This document shows positions 27,877 through 37,062 of a stretch of 64,000 nt of DNA, piece after piece (the first letter of the stretch is position 1; each line of letters begins with the position of its first letter). The DNA is from Streptomyces sp. NBC_00271 (GTDB lineage: Bacteria; Actinomycetota; Actinomycetes; Streptomycetales; Streptomycetaceae), in assembly GCF_036178845.1 (NCBI RefSeq), contig NZ_CP108070.1:2976001-3040000 (forward strand), written 5' to 3'. A program made the position numbers and the translations under genes. Under the pieces are notes generated by a model, which saw only the letters and a list, made by a program, of their open reading frames with translations, searched no databases and was not told the origin of the DNA.

Positions 27877-27880
<4 letters not shown>
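26960..27880 (-). CDS. argB: acetylglutamate kinase
   Basis: The 306-residue kinase phosphorylates N-acetylglutamate. The amino-acid-kinase fold shows [12 protein letters not shown] near residue 31, [15 protein letters not shown] near 67, and the nucleotide-binding [14 protein letters not shown] near 192. The N-terminal helix before the fold (first ~25 residues) is the kind found in arginine-inhibited hexameric enzymes, so feedback inhibition is likely. The ATG overlaps the argJ stop (ATGA). Confidence 0.95.
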
Positions 27881-30065
<2,185 letters not shown>

Positions 30066-30071
30066 CTAGAT

Positions 30072-30106
30072 GGCATGACTATACGTTTCGCTGCACGTTT
30101 ATGCAA
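30072..30106 (-). promoter_or_regulatory. argC promoter with ARG-box-like motifs
   Basis: On the minus strand TTGCAT (30101-30106) and TATAGT (30078-30083) are exactly 17 bases apart. The palindromic TGCACGTTTATGCA (30092-30105) and a degenerate CATGACTATACG box (30074-30085) overlap both promoter elements. ArgR with arginine would block RNA polymerase here. Confidence 0.75.
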
Positions 30107-30130
30107 TCCAGCCGTATTAAGATCGCCGAC

Positions 30131-30874
30131 ATGGCGCTGCGACCTGTTCAGGTGAACATAAAGGCTCTTGACGACTCGGCGGTCGGCCGGTTCTGGGCGG
30201 AGGCGCTCGGCTGGGGTGTTTCCAGCGAGGGACCCGGCGTGACCAACGTCGAACCCCTCGGCGGCTTCGTCTGGCCGGACCCGGTCGCCGTCTGCATCGA
30301 CGTCGTGACCGTCCCGGAACCCAAGACAACGACAAAGAACCGTGTGCACCTCGATCTCGCCACCACCTCCGCGGCCCATCAGGCGGAGTTGGTCGCGCGC
30401 CTGAAGGCTCTCGGTGCGACGCCCGCCCACGTGGGCCAGGGCGATGTGCCGTGGACGGTCCTCGCCGACCCGGAAGGCAACGAGTTCTGTGTGCTGGAGC
30501 CTCGGGAGAGCTACCGGGACACCGGGCCGATCGCCGCGGTGGTGGTCGACTGCGAGGATCCGCGGGCCATGGCCCGGTTCTGGGGTGAGGCGATGGACTG
30601 GACCCTGCACGAGGTGACCGACGAGCACGCGGTGTTGCGCTCCGCCAAGGGTGTCGGCCCGTATCTCGAGTTCCTCCGCACGCCCGGCGTGAAGACCGTG
30701 CCGGACCGCGTCCATATCGACCTGCTGCCGTACCCCGGTGACGATCAAGAGGCGGAGGTGGCCCGGCTGCGGGCCCTCGGCGCCACCGACCTCGACCTCG
30801 GCCAGGGCGACGTCCCGTGGACCTGCCTGGCCGACCCGGAGGGCCACGAGTTCTGCGTCCTCGCCCGGTCCTGA
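30131..30874 (+). CDS. VOC-superfamily protein with two glyoxalase-like domains
   Basis: The 247-residue protein has two tandem VOC modules (about residues 5-118 and 130-247). Each ends in DPEG(N/H)EFCVL and includes LGQGDVPWT or VGQGDVPWT. Such modules bind a metal or a small molecule; the Glu in NEFCVL/HEFCVL is a common metal ligand. The reaction is unknown. The ATG at 30131 is preferred over one at 30101, which lies inside the argC operator. It is divergent from argC with a shared 77-base region. Confidence 0.8.
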   Translation: MALRPVQVNIKALDDSAVGRFWAEALGWGVSSEGPGVTNVEPLGGFVWPDPVAVCIDVVTVPEPKTTTKNRVHLDLATTSAAHQAELVARLKALGATPAHVGQGDVPWTVLADPEGNEFCVLEPRESYRDTGPIAAVVVDCEDPRAMARFWGEAMDWTLHEVTDEHAVLRSAKGVGPYLEFLRTPGVKTVPDRVHIDLLPYPGDDQEAEVARLRALGATDLDLGQGDVPWTCLADPEGHEFCVLARS

Positions 30875-30989
30875 CGCGGAGCTCGACGACTCAGCGAGAG
30901 CGGGGTGCGGGCGGACGACGCGTTCGGGTCGGTGGCGGGACAGTGAGCGGTGGGTGGCGCCGGGCGGTGGACGCGCGTGGGGGGCGGGG

Positions 30990-31406
30990 TCAGGGGCGGG
31001 AGGTGCGGGGCTGGGCGGCGCGCTCCTGATTCTGCTCCGCGCGCTTCTCCTTGATGCGGACCTCTTCCTTGCGGACCTCGGCCTGGGTGGCGCGCTCCCG
31101 GCGCAGCCATCCCGGGTCCTCCTGCTTCAGGGCGTCGATCTGCTCCGTGGTGAGGGCCTCGGTGACCCCGCCGCGGGCGAGCCCGGCGATGGAGATGCCC
31201 AGCCGCGCGGCGACCACGGGCCGGGGGTGCGGGCCGGTGCGCCGCAGCTCCTGGAGCCACGCGGGCGGATCGGCCTGCAGGGCGTTCAGCTCGGCGCGCG
31301 AGACGACGCCCTCCTGGAACTCGGCGGGGGTGGCCTCGAGGTACACACCCAGCTTCTTCGCCGCGGTGGCGGGCTTCATGGTCTGGGTGGTCTGGTGCGA
31401 CGTCAT
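30990..31406 (-). CDS. DUF5997-type conserved actinobacterial protein
   Basis: The 138-residue protein starts MTSHQTTQTMKPATAAKKLGVYLEATPAEFQ. The middle ADPPAWLQELRRTGPHPRPVVAARLGISIAGLARGG looks like a helical DNA- or protein-binding fold. The C-terminal third is a charged Glu/Arg/Gln-rich helix, perhaps a coiled coil. It is divergent by 57 bases from a LysR-type substrate-binding-domain gene, an arrangement I recall as typical. The function is unknown. Confidence 0.7.
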   Translation of the reverse strand: MTSHQTTQTMKPATAAKKLGVYLEATPAEFQEGVVSRAELNALQADPPAWLQELRRTGPHPRPVVAARLGISIAGLARGGVTEALTTEQIDALKQEDPGWLRRERATQAEVRKEEVRIKEKRAEQNQERAAQPRTSRP

Positions 31407-31463
31407 GCGTCCAGGGTATCGAGCGTGTGCGCGACCTCCGACCACGACCGATAGCCTGGCGAG

Positions 31464-32261
31464 GTGACAGGCTCGGAAGTACCCCCTTCGTTCCGGCTCG
31501 CCTATGTCCCGGGAGTGACGCCCACGAAGTGGGTGCGGATCTGGAACGAGCGGCTGCCCGACATCCCCCTCACCCTCGTCGCGGTCTCCACCGCCGAGGC
31601 GTTCGACGTGCTGCGGGGGCGCGGCGCCGACGCCGGATTCGTCCGGCTGCCGGTCGACCGGGAGGACCTCAGCGCGATCCCCCTCTACACCGAGACGACG
31701 GTGGTCGTGGTCCCCAAGGACCACATCGTGGCGGCGGTCGACGAGGTGACCGCCGAGGACCTCGCCGACGAGATCGTGCTGCACCCCCTCGACGACACCC
31801 TCGACTGGGAGCGTCCGCCGGGGCAGCCCGCGTTCGAACGCCCCCCCACCACCGAGGACGCCGTCGAACTCGTGGCGGCGGGCATCGGGCTCCTCGTCGT
31901 CCCCCAGTCCCTCGCCCGCCTGCACCACCGCAAGGACCTCACCTACCGGCCGGTCTCGGACGCACCGGAGTCACGCGTCGCGCTGTCCTGGCCACAGGAC
32001 GCGACCACCGACCTGGTCGAGGACTTCATCGGGATCGTCCGCGGCCGGACCGTCAACAGCACACGGGGACGCGCCCAGGCCCCGGCGGCGCCCGCGGCCC
32101 CGACGAAGGCCAAGCGTCCCGAGACGGGCGGCGGCGCACGGCGCAAGCCCGCCGCGGGCAAGTCGTCCGGCAAGTCGACGACCGGCCGGAACCCCCGCGG
32201 CGGCGGTTCCGGAGGCGGCAAGGGCGGCGCCAAGCGGGGCAAGCCCCGCCGCCGTTCCTGA
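31464..32261 (+). CDS. stand-alone LysR-type substrate-binding domain protein with basic tail
   Basis: The 265-residue protein matches the effector domain of LysR regulators (FRLAYVPGVTPTKW near residue 10, VVVVPKDHIVA near 82, AVELVAAGIGLLVVPQSLARL near 130). It lacks the N-terminal winged helix. Residues ~195-265 form a disordered, highly basic Lys/Arg/Gly tail rich in GKS and GGK. The protein may sense a small molecule and bind nucleic acid through the tail. The start is GTG. It pairs with the divergent DUF5997 gene. Confidence 0.75.
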   Translation: MTGSEVPPSFRLAYVPGVTPTKWVRIWNERLPDIPLTLVAVSTAEAFDVLRGRGADAGFVRLPVDREDLSAIPLYTETTVVVVPKDHIVAAVDEVTAEDLADEIVLHPLDDTLDWERPPGQPAFERPPTTEDAVELVAAGIGLLVVPQSLARLHHRKDLTYRPVSDAPESRVALSWPQDATTDLVEDFIGIVRGRTVNSTRGRAQAPAAPAAPTKAKRPETGGGARRKPAAGKSSGKSTTGRNPRGGGSGGGKGGAKRGKPRRRS

Positions 32262-32307
32262 CCGGGGCCTGACCCGGGCCGAAACGCCGCCGGCTCCTGT
32301 CCAGGAC

Positions 32308-32380
32308 GGCCCGGCGAATGAAGCCCGGGACTGGCCCGGCGGATGAAGCCCAGGACTGTCCGACAGATGAAGCTTGACCT
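32308..32380 (+). repeat. three tandem 23-25 bp repeats upstream of merR
   Basis: Two 25-bp units (32308-32332 and 32333-32357) differ at two positions, and a third degenerate 23-bp unit (32358-32380) runs into the merR promoter. The common core is GATGAAGCC. They sit directly upstream of the -35 element and could bind an activator. Confidence 0.55.
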
Positions 32381-32404
32381 GGAGCACACTCCAGGTTCTA
32401 CGGT
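32374..32404 (+). promoter_or_regulatory. MerR-type promoter, 19-bp spacer with palindrome
   Basis: TTGACC (32374-32379) and TACGGT (32399-32404) are separated by 19 bases, the long spacer typical of MerR-activated promoters. The perfect repeat ACCTGGAG-CACA-CTCCAGGT (32377-32396) fills the spacer. The -10 ends six bases before the merR ATG at 32411, so the transcript is probably leaderless. Confidence 0.75.
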
Positions 32405-32410
32405 TTCTCC

Positions 32411-32824
32411 ATGACCGGCGAACAGCCCCTCCCGCAGCAGCCGACGCTCACGATCGCCCAGGTCGTCGAGCGCACCGGACTCTCGCACGACACGCTGCGC
32501 TACTACGAGAAGGCCGGCCTGATCCAACGGGTCGGCCGGACCACCGGGAACCAGCGGCGCTACGAGGCGGCCGACCTGGCCTGGCTGGAGTTCCTCATCC
32601 GGCTGCGCGAGACGGGCATGTCGATCGCGGACATGCAGCGGTTCGCCGAGTTGCGGGCGCGCGGCGACGCAACGGTTCCCGACCGGCTCGCGATGCTCCG
32701 GGAGCACCGCGCCGACCTCGCGGACCGTATCCGGGCGCTGCGCCGCAACGCGGCCTCCCTCGACGACAAGATCGATCACTACGAACGGCTGCTCGACCAG
32801 CCGGGATCGGACGAACTCTCATGA
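32411..32824 (+). CDS. MerR-family transcriptional regulator
   Basis: The 137-residue protein has the MerR helix-turn-helix and wing (LTIAQVVERTGLSHDTLRYY and KAGLIQRVGRTTGNQRRYE, residues ~13-60) and a dimerisation coiled coil to ~128. No Cys-rich metal-binding loop is present, so it should respond to an organic or redox signal, not a metal. It is the first gene of a two-gene operon and its own promoter has the MerR spacing. The stop overlaps the next start by four bases (ATGA). Confidence 0.88.
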   Translation: MTGEQPLPQQPTLTIAQVVERTGLSHDTLRYYEKAGLIQRVGRTTGNQRRYEAADLAWLEFLIRLRETGMSIADMQRFAELRARGDATVPDRLAMLREHRADLADRIRALRRNAASLDDKIDHYERLLDQPGSDELS

Positions 32825-33264
32825 CGCTCACGAACACCGCCACCACGCGCGAGGAGCGCTTCGAGCACGGCCTGGAGGTCCTCAAGCGCGTCGACGGCGA
32901 AGCCGGACAGCGCGTCGTCGACGCGCTCGGCGACATCAATCCCGAACTCGGCCACCAGATCGTCTCCTGGGCCTTCGGCGACATCTACGACCGGCCCGGA
33001 CTCACCCCGCGCGACCGCCAGTTGGTGACGCTCGGCATGCTCACCGCGCTCGGCGGCTGTGAGGTCCAGTTGGAGGTGCACGTCAACGCGGCGCTGAACG
33101 TGGGTCTTTCTCCGGACGAGATCGTGGAGTCGCTGCTGCACTCGGCCGTCTACTGCGGCATACCGAAGGCGATGAACGCGAGCCTGGTCGCGAAGAAGGT
33201 CTTCGCCGAGCGTGGGCTGCTGCCCGCCGGACAGCAGCCCACGCCTCCGGCTACCGCTGCCTGA
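32821..33264 (+). CDS. carboxymuconolactone decarboxylase-family protein
   Basis: The 147-residue protein has the CMD/AhpD helical fold, with LTPRDRQLVTLGMLTALGGCEVQLEVHVNAALNVGLSPDEI near residues 60-100. The redox CxxC of AhpD is absent; only one Cys is in the core, which fits the gamma-CMD branch. The substrate is not clear. It is translationally coupled to the upstream MerR gene. Its last 14 bases overlap the end of the convergent arabinofuranosidase gene. Confidence 0.82.
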   Translation: MTLTNTATTREERFEHGLEVLKRVDGEAGQRVVDALGDINPELGHQIVSWAFGDIYDRPGLTPRDRQLVTLGMLTALGGCEVQLEVHVNAALNVGLSPDEIVESLLHSAVYCGIPKAMNASLVAKKVFAERGLLPAGQQPTPPATAA

Positions 33265-35725
33265 TCCGCAGGAAGGTCACGGAGTTCGCCGGGAAGGTGT
33301 AGGTGAACTTGTCGGCGACGCCGTCGAAGGTGGACCGCACGGGGGCGACCGCGGTCACCGTCTCCGAGTTCACCGCCTCCGGCGCGGCCTGGAGGGTGGT
33401 GACGGCGGCCTTGCGGCCCGCCTTCGCCCCGCCCAGGTCGATCGCGGTACGGGCGTCCGCCGCCTGCGCGTTGACGACCTTGACGATCAGGTCGCCGGTC
33501 CTCGCGTCCCGCGTGACGACCTGACGGAACGGCTCCGCGGGCTTGTCGTCCTTGAAGCTCCCCCACTCCTGGCCGTCCAGGTAGAGGGTCACCTGCCTGC
33601 CGCGGACCTTGATGTCGACGTCGTACGTCTTGCCCGTCTCGATCGTGCCGGGCTTGGAGATCAGGGTCGACTTGCCGCCGTCCACGGCCTGTTCGACGGC
33701 GGTGGTGGTGTTGTTCCAGCCGCCGAGGTTCCACCAGTAGTAGTTGCCGGTGTCCTTGACGCCGAAGGCGGCGAGGAAGCCCTCCTTGCCGGACTTCTTG
33801 GTGGCCTTCACCCGCAGGTCGTAGTCGTGCCAGGCCGGGTCGCCCGCCGACACCATGGTGTTCTCGGCGCCCACGTCGGTCTGCACGTACTGCCCGTCCT
33901 GGAGGCTCCAGTTCCCGCCGCCCGTGTGGGTCCACCGCGAGGCGTCACCGCTGAAGTCGTCGCTGAGCAGCATGGTGCCGTCGGCGCCCGTCACCGACAC
34001 ATCGTCGTACGCCGCCGTGGTCGCCCAGGTCGACAGGCCGACGGCGCCGGAGAGGGGCGCGCTCAGCGAGGGCGTGGTGGTGGCCGTCGACGGCACCACC
34101 CGGTCGCCGACGTTGTTCATGAACAGCTTCTGCACCTCGTAGTCGGCCGAGCCCCACGAGGCGTGGTTGTTGAACCAGATCATGTCGGGCCGCCACTGCA
34201 CGTAGTCCTCATTGGCGAGCAGCGGGGCGTAGGAGGCGAGCTTGACGACGTCCGCGTTGCGCTCAAGACCGGTCATGTACGCGGCCTCGGCGAGGGCGTT
34301 CTTGAAGGTGTTGCCACCGGAGGCGTACTCGCCGAGGAAGACCTTGGGGCCGTTCCTGTCGTAGGAGTCGTAGCGGTCGTTGTTCTGCAGGAACCACTGG
34401 GTGCTGTTGTAGTAGTGCTCGTCGACCATGTCGACGTCGGCTTCCTTGTTGAGCTTCCAGGCGGTGTCGAAGGTGGTGCCGGAGTCGTCGGGTCCGGCGT
34501 TCGAGATCACCTCGATGTTCGGGTACTTGGCCTGGACGGCGGCGCGGAACTGCTTGAAGCGGGCGAAGAACTCGTCGGGGAGGTTCTCCTCGTTGCCGAC
34601 TTCGAGGTGGGTGAGGTGGAAGGGCTTCGGGTGGCCCATCGCCGCCCGCTTCCTGCCCCATTCGCTGTTCACCGGCCCGTTGGCGAACTCGATGAGGTCG
34701 AGGGTGTCCTGGATGTGGCGCTTGAGGAGCGCGTCGTCGTCGGTGGCCTTGTTCTGGCCGCAGCCGGTGACGAGCGCGGGCACCACGGGCAGCGGCATCG
34801 CGCCGATGTCCTCGGCGAACTGGAAGTACTCGTAGTAGCCGAGCCCGTAACTCTGGTTGTAGCCCCAGAAGTTGGAGTTGGTGGCGCGCTGCTCGACCGG
34901 GCCGATGGTGTCCTTCCACTGGTACGAGCGCCGGCGCTGATAGCCCGAGGCCTCGTCGTAGCCCTGCATGCTGCCGGTGTTGACCAAACAGCCGCCGGGG
35001 AAGCGCACGAAGCCGGGGTGCAGGGCGGCGATCTTCTCGGCGAGGTCCTTGCGCAGGCCGTGGCCTTTGTACGTGTCCCGGGGGATCAGCGAGATCATGT
35101 CGAGCGCGACGGGAGCGTCGGCGGCGACGGTGAGGCGCCCGGTGGTGCTGTCGCGGGTGGCGGTGAACCTGGCCCGGTACTTGGCCCAGCCGCCGCGCGC
35201 GGTGACCTGCCGGGCCTCGGCGAGCGCGCCGTCGGCGTCGTGCAGGGTCACGGTGAGCGGCGTCCTCGCGTCCGCGCGGGCCCAGACCGAGAAGTCGTAC
35301 GTCTTGCCGCTCTCGACCCTGATCCCGGTGTTGTAACCGGAGTTGGTGACCGAGGAGCCTGCGCCCAGGGCGAGGTAGGTGCGGTTGCGGGCGTCGAGGC
35401 GGCCGCCGTCGTCCACGGTCGTCGCGGTGCCCGTGGTGGCCCAGGAGGTGAGCGGCGTATAGGACCTGTTGTCGGCGGTGCTGTACTCGAACGACCGGTT
35501 CTGTACGAGCTCCGCGTACAGTCCGCCGTCCGCGGCGCGGTTGATGTCCTCGAAGAAGACGCCGTACATGGTGTCGTCGATCTTCGCGCCCGAGCCCTTC
35601 GGGTCGACGGTGATCGCGTAGTCGGTGACGTCGGTGGCGTGGGCGGGCCCGGGAACGACGGCTGAGGCCACCAGGAGTGCGGTGGCCGTGAGTCCGAGTC
35701 TCCAACGGGTGCGGGTGCGTGGCAT
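33251..35725 (-). CDS. secreted alpha-L-arabinofuranosidase (GH51)
   Basis: The 824-residue enzyme removes arabinofuranose from arabinoxylan or arabinan. A signal peptide (residues 1-30, AHA-type cut) is followed by a carbohydrate-binding-like region (~50-200), the GH51 barrel with acid/base Glu in EVGNEE near residue 378 and nucleophile Glu in LGEYAS near 464. A C-terminal beta domain contains DDFSGDASRWTHTGGG near 590. The start MPRTRTRW is chosen for its signal peptide. A 20-bp palindrome 45 bases upstream suggests repressor control. Confidence 0.93.
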   Translation of the reverse strand: MPRTRTRWRLGLTATALLVASAVVPGPAHATDVTDYAITVDPKGSGAKIDDTMYGVFFEDINRAADGGLYAELVQNRSFEYSTADNRSYTPLTSWATTGTATTVDDGGRLDARNRTYLALGAGSSVTNSGYNTGIRVESGKTYDFSVWARADARTPLTVTLHDADGALAEARQVTARGGWAKYRARFTATRDSTTGRLTVAADAPVALDMISLIPRDTYKGHGLRKDLAEKIAALHPGFVRFPGGCLVNTGSMQGYDEASGYQRRRSYQWKDTIGPVEQRATNSNFWGYNQSYGLGYYEYFQFAEDIGAMPLPVVPALVTGCGQNKATDDDALLKRHIQDTLDLIEFANGPVNSEWGRKRAAMGHPKPFHLTHLEVGNEENLPDEFFARFKQFRAAVQAKYPNIEVISNAGPDDSGTTFDTAWKLNKEADVDMVDEHYYNSTQWFLQNNDRYDSYDRNGPKVFLGEYASGGNTFKNALAEAAYMTGLERNADVVKLASYAPLLANEDYVQWRPDMIWFNNHASWGSADYEVQKLFMNNVGDRVVPSTATTTPSLSAPLSGAVGLSTWATTAAYDDVSVTGADGTMLLSDDFSGDASRWTHTGGGNWSLQDGQYVQTDVGAENTMVSAGDPAWHDYDLRVKATKKSGKEGFLAAFGVKDTGNYYWWNLGGWNNTTTAVEQAVDGGKSTLISKPGTIETGKTYDVDIKVRGRQVTLYLDGQEWGSFKDDKPAEPFRQVVTRDARTGDLIVKVVNAQAADARTAIDLGGAKAGRKAAVTTLQAAPEAVNSETVTAVAPVRSTFDGVADKFTYTFPANSVTFLRIRQR

Positions 35726-35770
35726 GGATACTCCGCGGCTCTGTGGTGTTGAGTTGTTCGAGGTCTTGAA

Positions 35771-35790
35771 TTGTTCGGAATTTCGGACAA
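35771..35790. promoter_or_regulatory. palindromic operator upstream of arabinofuranosidase
   Basis: TTGTTCGGAATTTCGGACAA is an imperfect 20-bp palindrome with outer TTGT/ACAA arms and CGxAA/TTxCG cores. It lies 45-65 bases upstream of the GH51 start in an A/T-rich stretch. The form fits a LacI- or ROK-type sugar-responsive repressor. No such repressor gene is adjacent. Confidence 0.5.
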
Positions 35791-35879
35791 TGGTCAACAC
35801 TTCGAACGGCAAGATAGAGAGGGGGTCAGAGCGCGTCAATGGGTCGCGCAGCATCGCACGGGACGGAGAGCGGAACGGT

Positions 35880-36335
35880 ATGGGCGAGTTCTGGCCAGTG
35901 ACGGACGTGCTCGCCCACCTGGGCGGGAGCTGGCGGGTGGAGCGCTCGGTGCGGGATCTCGCGAGCGGTGCGGAGGGGCGGTTCACAGGGACGACGGTTT
36001 TCGGCCCGCTGGAGGACCCTGGAGCTCCACAGGGACTTCTGCACCAGGAATCCGGCACGTTCGTGTGGCAGGGCACGCCCCGGCCCGCCGAACGGACGCT
36101 GCGGTTCCTGCCGGGGCCGAGCCCGGCGACGGCCCTCGTCCAGTTCTCCGACGGCCGCCCCTTCCACGACCTGGACCTGAGCACCGGCCGGTACGTCGCC
36201 GACCACCCGTGCGCGGCGGACCTCTACCGGGGTGAGTTCACGGTGCGGGACGAGAACCGCTGGCGCACGGTGTGGCGGGTGGGCGGCCCCGCCAAGGACC
36301 TGGTCCTCACGACCGACTACACACGGCTGCCCTAG
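35880..36335 (+). CDS. DUF6314-family protein
   Basis: The 151-residue protein has the conserved pattern DVLAHLGGSWRVERSV near residue 9, HQESGTFVWQG near 54, LVQFSDGRPFHDLDLSTG near 86 and HPCAADLYRGEF near 108. It looks like a small beta-barrel or lipocalin-like fold. The function is unknown. No signal peptide is seen. Its TAG stop is interlocked with that of the convergent gene in the tetranucleotide CTAG at 36332-36335. Confidence 0.75.
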   Translation: MGEFWPVTDVLAHLGGSWRVERSVRDLASGAEGRFTGTTVFGPLEDPGAPQGLLHQESGTFVWQGTPRPAERTLRFLPGPSPATALVQFSDGRPFHDLDLSTGRYVADHPCAADLYRGEFTVRDENRWRTVWRVGGPAKDLVLTTDYTRLP

Positions 36336-36916
36336 GCGTGCTGCGGCACGCCTTCCAGGCGCAGGTTCCAGCGGCCGTTGACGCCGGTGAGGGTGATCGT
36401 CGACAGGGGGCGGACGTCGATGTTCCAGTACGTCGAGGGCTGGGCCTTGAGCGCGTAGACGAGCGCGGCCCGCACCACCGACGGTTCGGCCACCGCGACG
36501 ATCCGGCTGCCGTCGTCCGCCGGGCGGGTGTCGAGCCAGCCGCCGACGCGGGAGATGAACGAGGTCAGGGACTCGCCGCCGTGCGGGGCGGAGCGCGGAT
36601 CGGCGAGCCAGGCGTCGACCGCCGACGGCTCGCGGGCCATCGCCTCACCCAGCGTGAAGCCGCGCCAGCGACCCATGTCGCAGTCGCGCAGCGCGGGTTG
36701 CGCCAGCGGCGCGTACCCGAGGGCGTCGCCCGTGGCGCGGCTGCGCGGGGTCGGCGAGCAGTAGCGCAGCTCGGCCGCCGCCAGTGGCACCAGTTCCGGG
36801 GCGGCGCGCTGCACTTCGTCCCAGTCGGCCTGATCCAGCGGCCGGTCGTCCTCGAAGCGTTCGGCCAGCAGCGAGGAGCTGCGAGCGGCGGCGACGAAAG
36901 TGACCCGAAGATGCAT
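36332..36916 (-). CDS. histidine-phosphatase-fold protein lacking catalytic histidines
   Basis: The 194-residue protein keeps the phosphoglycerate-mutase-like frame: the SPTPRSRATGDAL segment near residue 54, GRWRGFTLGEA near 82, and GGESLTSFISRV near 115. At the N-terminus the RHG phosphohistidine motif is replaced (FVAAARSS, Ala where His should be). The second catalytic His is replaced by Glu in VAVAEPSVVRAAL near 143. It is therefore probably a binding or regulatory pseudoenzyme. I recall similar proteins beside cobalt-transport genes in actinobacteria, but none are present here. Confidence 0.75.
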   Translation of the reverse strand: MHLRVTFVAAARSSSLLAERFEDDRPLDQADWDEVQRAAPELVPLAAAELRYCSPTPRSRATGDALGYAPLAQPALRDCDMGRWRGFTLGEAMAREPSAVDAWLADPRSAPHGGESLTSFISRVGGWLDTRPADDGSRIVAVAEPSVVRAALVYALKAQPSTYWNIDVRPLSTITLTGVNGRWNLRLEGVPQHA

Positions 36917-37027
36917 GCGGCGATCGTGGAGTGCGGGACTCCGCAGGTCAAGAGGCGTTACGCAAGGTATACGCAGGCTTGGCGGAGTGTGCTTGCCGAA
37001 GCGGCCCCATCGGAGGGTGCGGGGCCG

Positions 37028-37054
37028 GGCCCCCGGGGCGATCCCCCGGGGGCC
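37028..37054 (-). terminator. terminator after carotenoid oxygenase gene
   Basis: GGCCCCCGGGG (37028-37038) and CCCCGGGGGCC (37044-37054) form an 11-bp perfect stem with a 5-base loop, 8 bases past the minus-strand stop codon. Confidence 0.75.
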
Positions 37055-37062
37055 ACTGGCGG

